Both the position numbers and the translations under genes were made by a program. From contig JAGXHP010000030.1 in the NCBI GenBank assembly GCA_024636135.1, forward strand, positions 1-9,503: a stretch of DNA of 9,503 nt, written 5' to 3'. The stretch comes from Chloroflexota bacterium. GTDB lineage: Bacteria; Chloroflexota; Limnocylindria; QHBO01. Shown one piece after another: positions 1 to 5,456 of the stretch (positions within the stretch are counted from its first letter, which is position 1; each line of letters starts with the position of its first letter). The notes beneath the pieces are model-generated. The model did no database searches, was not told where the DNA came from, and was given only the letters and a program-made list of their open reading frames with translations.

Positions 1-1
1 A

Positions 2-751
2 CTGACCGCCGGCTACGCCACCGCCGCATCGAATGCGGCCGGGATTCCCGACGCCGTGCCGGGTGGGAGCGCAACGTTCCTGGCCGGCACGGCCGTCGAA
101 GCGATTCACGTGGATGGCAGCCGCGTGCGCGGCGTGAGCACCTCGCGCGGCGAGATTGACGCCGATGCCGTGATCGTGGCCGCCGGGCCGTTCAGCGCGG
201 TGCTGGCCGCCACGGCAGGGGTCGAGGTCGAGATCGCTCCGACGGTCCGCCAGAAGCTCGTGATTCCGGAGCTTCCCTCGGTGCCCGCGGATGCGCCGAT
301 GACGATCGAGGAGGAGACGGCGGCCCACTGGCGACCAGCGATGCGCGGCTGCCTCGCGCTTTTCACCGACTCGTCGGCGCCTCCTGGGCCGCCGCTCGAT
401 CCCGTTCCGATCGAGCACGACTGGGCATTCGGTCTGCTCGATCCCGGGTCCGGGCACGCGCTCGCGCGGGTCGCGCCGTTCTGGCGCGACGCCTGGGCCG
501 GTGGGGCGCCGTCGGTTCACTGGTTCCTTCAGGCCGGCCAGTACGAGGTCACGCCGGATCGACGCCCGTACCTCGGCCCGGTGGGACCCGATGGGCTGCA
601 CCTCAACGCGGGGTACTCGGGCCACGGAATCATGGCTGGCGCCGGGGGCAGCCGGCTGGTGGTCGACCTCCTCACCGGCCGGGCCGATGCGGCGGCGAAC
701 CCCTATCGGCCGGACCGCGGATTCGTGACCCGGGAGCACGACATCCTCTAG
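2..751 (+). CDS. FAD-dependent oxidoreductase, DAO family (C-terminal part; 5' end outside window)
   Basis: The reading frame is open from the left edge, so the N-terminal Rossmann dinucleotide-binding motif of the gene is missing and only about 249 residues are seen. The visible part fits the DAO superfamily (D-amino-acid dehydrogenase, sarcosine oxidase and glycine oxidase relatives), which oxidises the C-N bond of amines or amino acids using FAD. Near the beginning there is a GT-AVEAIHVDG-RVRGV segment followed by ADAVIVAAGPFS, the usual second FAD-contacting strand of this fold. Near the end the block YEVTPDRRPYLGPV, then GLHLNAGYSGHGIM and a G-SRLVVDLLTG helix, is the classic C-terminal FAD-binding signature. 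No signal peptide or membrane segment is visible in this part. The GTG at 56 is internal to the domain and is not a plausible start. The family is clear; the substrate cannot be told. Confidence 0.9.
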   Translation: MTAGYATAASNAAGIPDAVPGGSATFLAGTAVEAIHVDGSRVRGVSTSRGEIDADAVIVAAGPFSAVLAATAGVEVEIAPTVRQKLVIPELPSVPADAPMTIEEETAAHWRPAMRGCLALFTDSSAPPGPPLDPVPIEHDWAFGLLDPGSGHALARVAPFWRDAWAGGAPSVHWFLQAGQYEVTPDRRPYLGPVGPDGLHLNAGYSGHGIMAGAGGSRLVVDLLTGRADAAANPYRPDRGFVTREHDIL

Positions 752-780
752 GCGAACAGGACCATGGGGGCATTGAGTCC

Positions 781-790
781 GTGGCGTGAT
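781..790 (+). promoter_or_regulatory. Putative extended -10 element of the diguanylate cyclase gene
   Basis: GTGGCGTGAT ends 8 bases before the ATG at 799. It matches the elements at 2032-2041 (GTGGCACGAT) and 7150-7159 (GTGGCACGCT), which sit at nearly the same distance from their starts. No Shine-Dalgarno sequence and no good -35 hexamer is visible. It is the weakest of the set, because the second base of the hexamer is G rather than A. Confidence 0.3.
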
Positions 791-797
791 TCGCCAC
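781..797. repeat. Perfect 6-bp inverted repeat just before the diguanylate cyclase start
   Basis: GTGGCG (781-786), a 5-base spacer, then CGCCAC (792-797) form a perfect hairpin or palindrome ending one base before the ATG at 799. It could be an RNA hairpin closing the upstream oxidoreductase transcript, although no T-run follows. It could also be an operator, or structure that affects initiation. It overlaps the putative extended -10 element at 781-790. Confidence 0.5.
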
Positions 798-798
798 C

Positions 799-2010
799 AT
801 GGGGTTCGTGCTCTCGCCATCGTGGCCCAACCCCGCAGATGCTCGTCGCTTCGTCCCGCCGCAGATCCGGCGTCGGGTCAAGGTCGCCGAGCGCCGTGCC
901 ATTCGCCGCGCCGTCACGCTCAGCGCGGGACTCATGGCCGTGCTCGTCATGGCCGACCTGGCGGCCGCCGTGGCGATCGGCGCAGGAAACGTCCTTGCGC
1001 TGGCGCCGTTCTCGCTGGCCGCTGCCGGGATCGGCGCTGGCGCCAGTCTGCTCGCGCATCGTGGGGTTCGCGCCGAGCCCCTGGCATTCGCGGCGCTCCT
1101 GGCCGTGTTCAGCGTCGGATTGCTCGGGCACGGCCTGATGCCCGACGGCCGGCTTCTCGGCACCGCGGAGCTTGCGATCATCGTCGTCGGCGCCGGACTG
1201 TTTCTGCCGTGGCATCAGCGTTGGCACGCCGCCGCGCTGTTCGCGGCATTCGGACTTTCCGCCGGGTTCGTCCTCAGCCCGTTGGCGGGCGACCTGACGC
1301 CGACCGAGCGAGGCAACCTCGTCGTCGCCGTGGCGATGGCCGGCCTGACGAGCGGCGTCGGACACCAGCTGTGGCAGCGTCGCCTGCGGGGCATGCTCGA
1401 GCAGCAATTCGCGTTGCGCCAGCTGAGCCGCTACGCCCAGCGCCAGGAGGCGCACGTCCGCGAGCTCAACCGCGAGCTCAACCATGTGGCCCGTCGTGAC
1501 TCGCTGACCGGGGTCGGCAACCGCCTGGCGCTGGACGAGGCGGTGGCGCGCCTGCTGGACCAGGGCGATCGGCTGCGCCCGCTGCCGTTCGCCATGATCC
1601 TGTTCGACATCGACCACTTCAAGGCATACAACGACGAGCACGGCCACCTGGCGGGCGATGCTGCCCTCGGCCGCCTCGGCGAGATCCTGCGCCAGGCGAC
1701 CCGTGGCACCGACCTGGCGTTCCGCTACGGCGGCGAGGAGTTCCTCCTGCTTCTGCCCGACGTTGACCTTCCCGGAGCCATGGCGGTGGGGGAGCGAGTG
1801 CGCGCGGCGGCGCTCGAGGCGCGGGACCTTCCGCCCTTTACGGTCTCCGGTGGTGTCGCCCTGTGCGACCCGGCCGATGGTCGGGACCCGGAGCCGCTCA
1901 TGCGTCGAGCCGACGCCGCGCTCTACCTTGCCAAGCGGGCCGGGCGCGACCGGATCGCGGCCGACGAGCTATCGGTTGCCATGCAGCGACACGAGATGGC
2001 GCTGGCCTGA
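799..2010 (+). CDS. Membrane-bound diguanylate cyclase (GGDEF domain, GGEEF active site)
   Basis: This 403-residue protein should make cyclic di-GMP from two GTP at the inner face of the membrane. Residues about 38-192 hold some six hydrophobic segments separated by short loops, which make an integral membrane sensor of no type I recognise. A charged, Gln/Arg/Glu-rich linker (about 193-232) looks able to form the signalling coiled coil found ahead of many GGDEF domains. The catalytic domain begins at DSLTGVGNR (234-242). FDIDHFK (269-275) supplies the metal-binding aspartate, and GGEEF at 311-315 is the active site. RGTD at 302-305 lies exactly five residues before GGEEF, which is the canonical RxxD inhibitory site, so product feedback is expected. 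The ATG at 799 is the first start after an in-frame TGA at 787. No phosphodiesterase EAL domain follows. The signal sensed is unknown. Confidence 0.95.
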   Translation: MGFVLSPSWPNPADARRFVPPQIRRRVKVAERRAIRRAVTLSAGLMAVLVMADLAAAVAIGAGNVLALAPFSLAAAGIGAGASLLAHRGVRAEPLAFAALLAVFSVGLLGHGLMPDGRLLGTAELAIIVVGAGLFLPWHQRWHAAALFAAFGLSAGFVLSPLAGDLTPTERGNLVVAVAMAGLTSGVGHQLWQRRLRGMLEQQFALRQLSRYAQRQEAHVRELNRELNHVARRDSLTGVGNRLALDEAVARLLDQGDRLRPLPFAMILFDIDHFKAYNDEHGHLAGDAALGRLGEILRQATRGTDLAFRYGGEEFLLLLPDVDLPGAMAVGERVRAAALEARDLPPFTVSGGVALCDPADGRDPEPLMRRADAALYLAKRAGRDRIAADELSVAMQRHEMALA

Positions 2011-2031
2011 ACTCCCGCCGGCGGACAACCG

Positions 2032-2041
2032 GTGGCACGAT
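2032..2041 (+). promoter_or_regulatory. Putative extended -10 element of the LLM oxidoreductase gene
   Basis: GTGGCACGAT (TGG plus the hexamer CACGAT) ends 6 bases before the GTG at 2048. The spacing suits a leaderless transcript starting at or next to the start codon. No ribosome binding site is seen. The same ten-base pattern occurs ahead of the genes starting at 799 and 7167. Confidence 0.4.
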
Positions 2042-2047
2042 GGTGCC
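2034..2047. repeat. Perfect 5-bp inverted repeat abutting the LLM oxidoreductase start
   Basis: GGCAC (2034-2038), a 4-base loop GATG, and GTGCC (2043-2047) lie directly against the GTG at 2048. The arrangement resembles the inverted repeat ahead of the diguanylate cyclase gene. It could be an operator over the -10 element, or a hairpin if transcription enters from upstream. The stem is short, so chance is a real alternative. Confidence 0.4.
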
Positions 2048-2923
2048 GTGAAGCTCGGTCTGCAGATCAACCAGTTCACGTGGCCCGGCGGCGCGGCCGC
2101 CATCGGCCCGACCCTGGCGCGCGTCGGTCGTACGGCGGATGACGTCGGCCTCGACTCGATCTGGGTCATGGACCACTTCTTCCAGATCCGCGGCCTTGGT
2201 CCGCCCGAGGCGCCGATGCTCGAGGGCCAGACAGCCCTTGGCTTCCTGGCCGCGCACACCGAACGCGCTCGCCTGGGCCTCATGGTGGGCGGCATCCATT
2301 ATCGAAGCCCGGGCCTGTGGATCAAGGCGGCCACGACGCTCGACGTGCTGAGCGGCGGACGTGCCTGGTTCGGCATCGGCGCCGCGTGGAACGTCCACGA
2401 GTCGAAGGGGCTCGGGTTCCCGTTTCCACCGCTGAAGGAGCGCTTCGAGCTGCTCGAGGACACGCTGCAGATGGCGCACGGCATGTGGAGCGGCGGCAGC
2501 GGGACGGGCGAGGGTTTCGAGGGCCGCCAGGTGACCGCAACCCACCTGATCAACTCGCCGCAGTCGATCAGCCGTCCACGGATTCCGATCCTGGTCGGAG
2601 GTGGCGGAGAGCGGAAGACGCTGCGGCTGGCGGCACAGTACGCGGACGCGTGCAACGTCTTCGGCCGCTCGCCGGACTTCGTGCGTGGCAAGCTCGCCAT
2701 CCTGCGCGAGCACTGCGAACGGATCGGCCGGCCATACGAGGAGATCGAGCGCACCATCCTCACCTCGGTCGACATCGAGGCCGAGTCGTCGGATGCGTTC
2801 GTTCAGCGCCTGGGTGAGCTCGGCGAGGCCGGCGCCCAGCACGCGATCTTCAGCGTCCGCGGCGTGGCCGATGCGTCCCGTCTCGAGCGCATCGGCAGCG
2901 AGGTGCTTCCGCAGCTGCGCTGA
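2048..2923 (+). CDS. LLM-class F420-dependent oxidoreductase
   Basis: The 291-residue product is a luciferase-like monooxygenase family TIM barrel, of the type that uses the deazaflavin F420 for hydride transfer. It opens with KLGLQINQFTWPGG at strand 1. It then shows GLDSIWVMDHFFQI, ARLGLMVGGIHYRSPGLW, AATTLDVLSGGRAWFGIGAAWN and PRIPILVGGGGERKTLRLAAQYADACN, which are the successive strand and phosphate-binding motifs of the family. The pattern most resembles the Rv1855c-type subgroup from memory; the substrate is unknown. I chose GTG 2048 because the family normally begins right at this first strand and an extended -10 element precedes it. The frame stays open far upstream, but that part only overlaps the diguanylate cyclase gene in another frame. 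It lies 37 bases after that gene and ends 5 bases before a convergent gene. Confidence 0.92.
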   Translation: MKLGLQINQFTWPGGAAAIGPTLARVGRTADDVGLDSIWVMDHFFQIRGLGPPEAPMLEGQTALGFLAAHTERARLGLMVGGIHYRSPGLWIKAATTLDVLSGGRAWFGIGAAWNVHESKGLGFPFPPLKERFELLEDTLQMAHGMWSGGSGTGEGFEGRQVTATHLINSPQSISRPRIPILVGGGGERKTLRLAAQYADACNVFGRSPDFVRGKLAILREHCERIGRPYEEIERTILTSVDIEAESSDAFVQRLGELGEAGAQHAIFSVRGVADASRLERIGSEVLPQLR

Positions 2924-2942
2924 TCGGGTCAGTCGGACCCGA
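2924..2942. terminator. Hairpin between convergent genes, possible bidirectional terminator
   Basis: TCGGGTC (2924-2930), loop AGTCG, GACCCGA (2936-2942) is a perfect 7-bp stem with a 5-base loop. It begins on the base after the plus-strand stop codon and includes the minus-strand stop codon. Placed between two converging genes it is well sited to end both transcripts. No T-run follows on either strand, so intrinsic termination would be weak or of the U-less kind. Confidence 0.5.
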
Positions 2943-3282
2943 AGCGCACGCGCTCGGCCGCCGTCGACCAGCGAGCCCCATGGATTTCGAGGCGGCCGGC
3001 ACGCACCATCGGGTCGGCGCGGGCGAGCTCGAGGGCCTCCGCAAGCGGCACGCCGTAGATCGAGATGCCACGGAGCCTTTCATCGGTCTGGTCTGACAGC
3101 GGCCCGTTCACGATCAGCACGCCGCGTCGATGGAGGTCCCGCAGGTAGGTGAGGTGTTCGACCTGGAGTCGATCGAGCTCTTCCTCCGTGAAGGTCGGCG
3201 CGCCCGAAGGTCGCATCAGCAGCACGACCGTGTGCTCGTCGAACGACTCGGGGATCAGATCGTCGCCGTCGGGGTAGGCCAC
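2929..3282 (-). CDS. YciI-like (YCII-related) protein
   Basis: This 117-residue protein has the small ferredoxin-like alpha/beta fold of the YciI family, whose exact reactions are mostly unknown. Visible family marks are strand one TVVLLMRP (18-25), helix VEHLTYLRDLHRRG with His43, then LIVNGPLSD with Asp64, GISIYGV, the helix AEALELARADP (81-91), and the closing strand ending in W105. His and Asp in these places form the presumed active site of the family. The GTG start lies 9 bases after the stop of the upstream MFS gene, so the two form an operon. The first 17 or so residues precede the first strand and are acidic. A later start at Met23 would cut into the first strand, so GTG 3282 is preferred. 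It may act on a small metabolite linked to the transporter, which is speculation. Confidence 0.8.
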   Translation of the reverse strand: MAYPDGDDLIPESFDEHTVVLLMRPSGAPTFTEEELDRLQVEHLTYLRDLHRRGVLIVNGPLSDQTDERLRGISIYGVPLAEALELARADPMVRAGRLEIHGARWSTAAERVRFGSD

Positions 3283-3291
3283 CGCTCGCTC

Positions 3292-4623
3292 TCAGCTTGA
3301 TGCGGGACGCGGAAGGCCGGGGCGGATGCCCACGAGGTGCTCGGAGCCACGCAGCCAGCGGAGCGGGATCAGCGCAACGACCAGCAGGCCGGCCGAGACG
3401 AGCAGCAGCCCGTCCATGCCGAGCACCTCGGCTGCGCCGCCACCGGTCAGCGACCCCACGATCTGGCCGACGGCAAGAAAGACCGAGTACAGCCCCATGA
3501 TCGCGCCGCGCTGTTCGGGGTGCTCCTCGCTGATGTCCGCGAGCATGCCGAGCGCGGCCGGCGTCGCGCCGGCAAGGACGAACAAACCCGCAGCAGCCAC
3601 GAGGCCGAGGCCGATCAGGCCGATCGGTCCCCACGATGCAGCGTGGTTCAACCCGAAGATTGCGCCGACCATGAGCATCCCGCCGATGATGCCGATGGCC
3701 ATGATGGTGGTCCGTCGAAACACCTTGAAGCGGTTGCCCCAGTAGAAGAGACCGGCGAAGAACACGAGCATCGCCACGGCGAGGCCGATGCTGACCTGGA
3801 TCGGCGCGAAACCGCCCATCAGCAGCTGGTCCTCGAATCCCGGCTTCGGCTCGTCGACAAGCTGGAAGATGGACTGGCTCGTCCAGGCGCCGATGAACGC
3901 GTTCACGGCGATCCACGTCGGCGCCAGGAGCCAGACCGATGAGCTCCTGAGCATCGTCCGGTACTGCCCGAAGTCGAAGCGGCGCGCGATGGATGGGTCG
4001 CCGACCTCGCCGGCGGTCGAGTCGGCGGTTCCCGGATCGTGCGGCGTCGGGGCGTCCTTCTCGCGCACGCCGTATCGATAGATGAGGAAGCTGATCCCGT
4101 AGAGCAGCGCGTTGAGGTAGAAGGCGTTGCGATCCATGACCGCCCACAGCCCGCCACCGGCGACCAGGCCCAGGCCAATGCCGGCCAGGGTCGCCGCCTC
4201 GAACCGCGCCACGGTGCGGCCGCGCAGACCTTCGTCATGCGCCGTGGCCAGCGCGATGAACCCGAGGATGGATGGAATGCTGGCCGCCGCGGCGGCTCCC
4301 TCGAGCCAGCGCGTCCCTCCCAGGATGACCAGGTCGGTCGTGAGCGCCGTCATCACGACCGCAACCGCGCCGAAGATCGGCCCGAGCTGCATGATCGGTC
4401 GGGCCCCGAATCGATCAGAGAGCACCCCGAAGATCGGGGACAGGATGAGCTCGGCCAGGAAGAAGGCGGCAGTGAGGACGCCGAGCTCGAGTGGCGAGAC
4501 CGGCCGCCCGGATCCGAAGTTCTCGAGCTCGGTCAGGTAGTACACCAGCAGCGCCCCGGTCAGGCCCGTGCTGAACCGGAGCGTGAAGGTGCCGATGAGG
4601 ACCGCGTTCAGGGAGCCACGCAT
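3292..4623 (-). CDS. MFS transporter (drug-efflux-like)
   Basis: The 443-residue protein is a major facilitator permease of normal length with about twelve hydrophobic segments. The loop after the second helix carries GVLSDRFGARP at 66-76, a good match to MFS motif A (GxLxDRxGrR). A long, hydrophilic, Asp/Arg-rich cytoplasmic loop at about 181-215 separates the two six-helix halves. Such proteins move small molecules across the inner membrane by proton exchange; this one resembles multidrug or metabolite exporters, but the cargo is unknown. I chose the ATG at 4623, giving MRGSLNAVLIGTF, instead of the GTG or ATG options further upstream. The upstream stretch is Arg-rich and not family-like, and the -10 element at 4632-4641 lies inside it. 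The YciI-like gene follows after 9 bases. Confidence 0.9.
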   Translation of the reverse strand: MRGSLNAVLIGTFTLRFSTGLTGALLVYYLTELENFGSGRPVSPLELGVLTAAFFLAELILSPIFGVLSDRFGARPIMQLGPIFGAVAVVMTALTTDLVILGGTRWLEGAAAAASIPSILGFIALATAHDEGLRGRTVARFEAATLAGIGLGLVAGGGLWAVMDRNAFYLNALLYGISFLIYRYGVREKDAPTPHDPGTADSTAGEVGDPSIARRFDFGQYRTMLRSSSVWLLAPTWIAVNAFIGAWTSQSIFQLVDEPKPGFEDQLLMGGFAPIQVSIGLAVAMLVFFAGLFYWGNRFKVFRRTTIMAIGIIGGMLMVGAIFGLNHAASWGPIGLIGLGLVAAAGLFVLAGATPAALGMLADISEEHPEQRGAIMGLYSVFLAVGQIVGSLTGGGAAEVLGMDGLLLVSAGLLVVALIPLRWLRGSEHLVGIRPGLPRPASS

Positions 4624-4631
4624 GAGGGCGC

Positions 4632-4641
4632 AGTATGCCTC
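4632..4641 (-). promoter_or_regulatory. Putative extended -10 element of the MFS gene (leaderless)
   Basis: Read on the minus strand the sequence is GAGGCATACT, with the hexamer CATACT (4632-4637) matching TATAAT at four of six bases. It ends 8 bases before the ATG at 4623. No Shine-Dalgarno sequence lies in the normal window. On the minus strand, CTGAG, then ATACTG, then a GCGC run is shared with the arsR promoter, which supports a real promoter. No convincing -35 is visible. Confidence 0.45.
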
Positions 4642-4681
4642 AGGGCACCGCCAGCGCACGCGTCGGTCGTCGCGCCCGAAC

Positions 4682-4723
4682 AGCACGATGCCCCCGCGCC
4701 GAATGGAGCGAGGGCATCGTGCT
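4682..4723 (-). terminator. Long hairpin after trxA, probable terminator
   Basis: AGCACGATGCCC (4682-4693) is the exact reverse complement of GGGCATCGTGCT (4712-4723), a perfect 12-bp stem. After one mismatch, three more pairs (4695-4697 with 4708-4710) leave a loop of about ten bases. It starts 13 bases past the trxA stop and lies before the separate promoter of the MFS gene, so it should close the arsR-trxA transcript. The minus strand continues GTTCGGG after the stem, so there is no proper U-run. It could equally be an RNA-stabilising 3' end. Confidence 0.7.
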
Positions 4724-4736
4724 CACTGGAGAGAGG

Positions 4737-5084
4737 TCAGGCGGTGGCGCCGTTGCTCATCGCGGGAAGCCCGAATGCCTCCTCGAGGGCCTCGGCGGGC
4801 CGGAAGCCCACGGCGGCCTTGGGCGCCTCGCCGGGCGCGAAGAGCGCCACGGTGGGAATGCTCATGATCCCGTACTTCATTGCGGTCTGCGGGTTGGCAT
4901 CCACGTCGAGCTTGCGAACCTCGACGGTTCCCTCGTACTTGGCGGCCAGCTTCTCGATCTCCGGGGCGACCATGCGGCACGGGCCGCACCACTCGGCCCA
5001 GAAGTCGACGACGACCGGCTTGTCGCTCTGGAGGACATCGGCCTCGAAGGTCGCGTCGGTGACTTCACGAACGTTGGCGGACAT
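4737..5084 (-). CDS. trxA: Thioredoxin
   Basis: This 115-residue protein is a classical cytoplasmic thioredoxin that reduces protein disulfides and is itself recycled by thioredoxin reductase, which is not in the window. VVVDFWAEWCGPC places the redox-active pair at Cys33 and Cys36, with the usual Trp32 and the buried Asp27. SIPT puts the cis-proline at Pro77. The final helix (about 90-105) is normal, and a short non-conserved tail PAMSNGATA follows. The first 20 residues (VREVTDATFEADVL) are the standard first strand and helix. A clear ribosome binding site, AAAGGAA, precedes the ATG with a 4-base gap. The gene lies 30 bases behind the ArsR-type regulator gene, so the two are almost certainly co-transcribed. 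A 12-bp hairpin follows it. Confidence 0.96.
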   Translation of the reverse strand: MSANVREVTDATFEADVLQSDKPVVVDFWAEWCGPCRMVAPEIEKLAAKYEGTVEVRKLDVDANPQTAMKYGIMSIPTVALFAPGEAPKAAVGFRPAEALEEAFGLPAMSNGATA

Positions 5085-5086
5085 AG

Positions 5087-5095
5087 GGTTCCTTT
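5087..5095 (-). promoter_or_regulatory. Ribosome binding site of trxA
   Basis: On the minus strand GAAAGGAAC precedes the ATG at 5084, with AAGGAA about four bases from the start codon. It is a good anti-16S match. It contrasts with the first gene of this operon, which has no such site. Confidence 0.7.
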
Positions 5096-5114
5096 CGGGA
5101 CTTGGACGCCAGGC

Positions 5115-5408
5115 TCAGCCGGCGACGAATTGCAAGGCTCGGTAGGCATCGAGGACGCGCTCGTCCGCGAGGCGGTAGAAGACCGTGTTGCCGTCGCGCC
5201 GGCTGGCAACCAGGCCGGCGGCCCGAAGCACGCTCAGGTGCTGGCTCATGTTCGGCACTTGGCAGCCGACGTCGTGCGACAGTTCGCTGACGCTTCGCTC
5301 GCCCTGGGCGAGTTGCTCGAGCACGCAGAGCCGCTTCGGATCTGCCATGGCTCGGGCGATCAGCGCCGCGCGGGCACGAGTCGCGTCGTTGACGGCGATG
5401 GTCTCCAT
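5115..5408 (-). CDS. ArsR/SmtB-family winged-helix repressor
   Basis: The 97-residue product is a compact winged-helix dimer of ArsR type that would bind operator DNA and let go on binding a metal or after thiol oxidation. ADPKRLCVLEQL (22-33) is the standard second helix. ERSVSELSHDVG and then NMSQHLSVLRAAGLV (53-67) form the helix-turn-helix, and SRRDGNTVFYRL (69-80) is the beta wing. In the arsenic sensor ArsR of plasmid R773 the third helix carries CVCD; aligned from memory, those cysteines are Ser39 and Ser41 here, so that metal site is absent. Only Cys28 and Cys49 occur, and neither sits where I recall the sulfide-sensor pair. I chose ATG 5408; the ATG at 5444 lies upstream of the -10. 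trxA follows after 30 bases, so a redox role is likely but unproven. Confidence 0.88.
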   Translation of the reverse strand: METIAVNDATRARAALIARAMADPKRLCVLEQLAQGERSVSELSHDVGCQVPNMSQHLSVLRAAGLVASRRDGNTVFYRLADERVLDAYRALQFVAG

Positions 5409-5415
5409 GGCGCAC

Positions 5416-5444
5416 AGTATCTCAGAACTTGCGCAAGCATGCAA
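5416..5444 (-). promoter_or_regulatory. Putative arsR-trxA promoter, leaderless
   Basis: On the minus strand a -35-like TTGCAT (5439-5444) is followed by a 17-base spacer and a -10-like GATACT (5416-5421). The -10 ends 7 bases before the ATG at 5408, so the transcript would begin at or beside the start codon. No Shine-Dalgarno sequence is present. The spacer holds a perfect palindrome, as expected for an autoregulated repressor gene. Confidence 0.55.
5428..5437. promoter_or_regulatory. Probable ArsR-type operator (10-bp palindrome)
   Basis: CTTGCGCAAG is a perfect 10-base palindrome lying entirely between the -35 and -10 hexamers of the arsR promoter. Next to it GCATGC (5437-5442) is also self-complementary, and a second TTGC half-site occurs at the -35. 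ArsR-family repressors usually bind such AT-flanked GC-centred palindromes over their own promoter, so autorepression is the likely function. Confidence 0.55.
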
Positions 5445-5456
5445 ATGGATGCCGGC

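Noticed and set aside
748..1647. A 299-codon open frame on the minus strand
   Set aside because: It lies entirely opposite the diguanylate cyclase gene. Its protein is rich in Arg, Gln, His and Asp without any domain pattern, as expected of a GC-rich shadow frame.
1658..2047. A 130-residue N-terminal extension of the LLM oxidoreductase frame
   Set aside because: It overlaps the GGDEF domain in another frame, is Arg/Ser-rich and low in pattern, and the family starts exactly at the strand after GTG 2048.
3080..4147. A 355-codon minus-strand frame overlapping the MFS and YciI genes
   Set aside because: Both genes have clear family motifs in other frames. The long frame is Arg/Ala/Gly-rich with no motif.
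4039..5145. A 368-codon plus-strand frame
   Set aside because: It runs antisense to the MFS and thioredoxin genes and has shadow-type composition.
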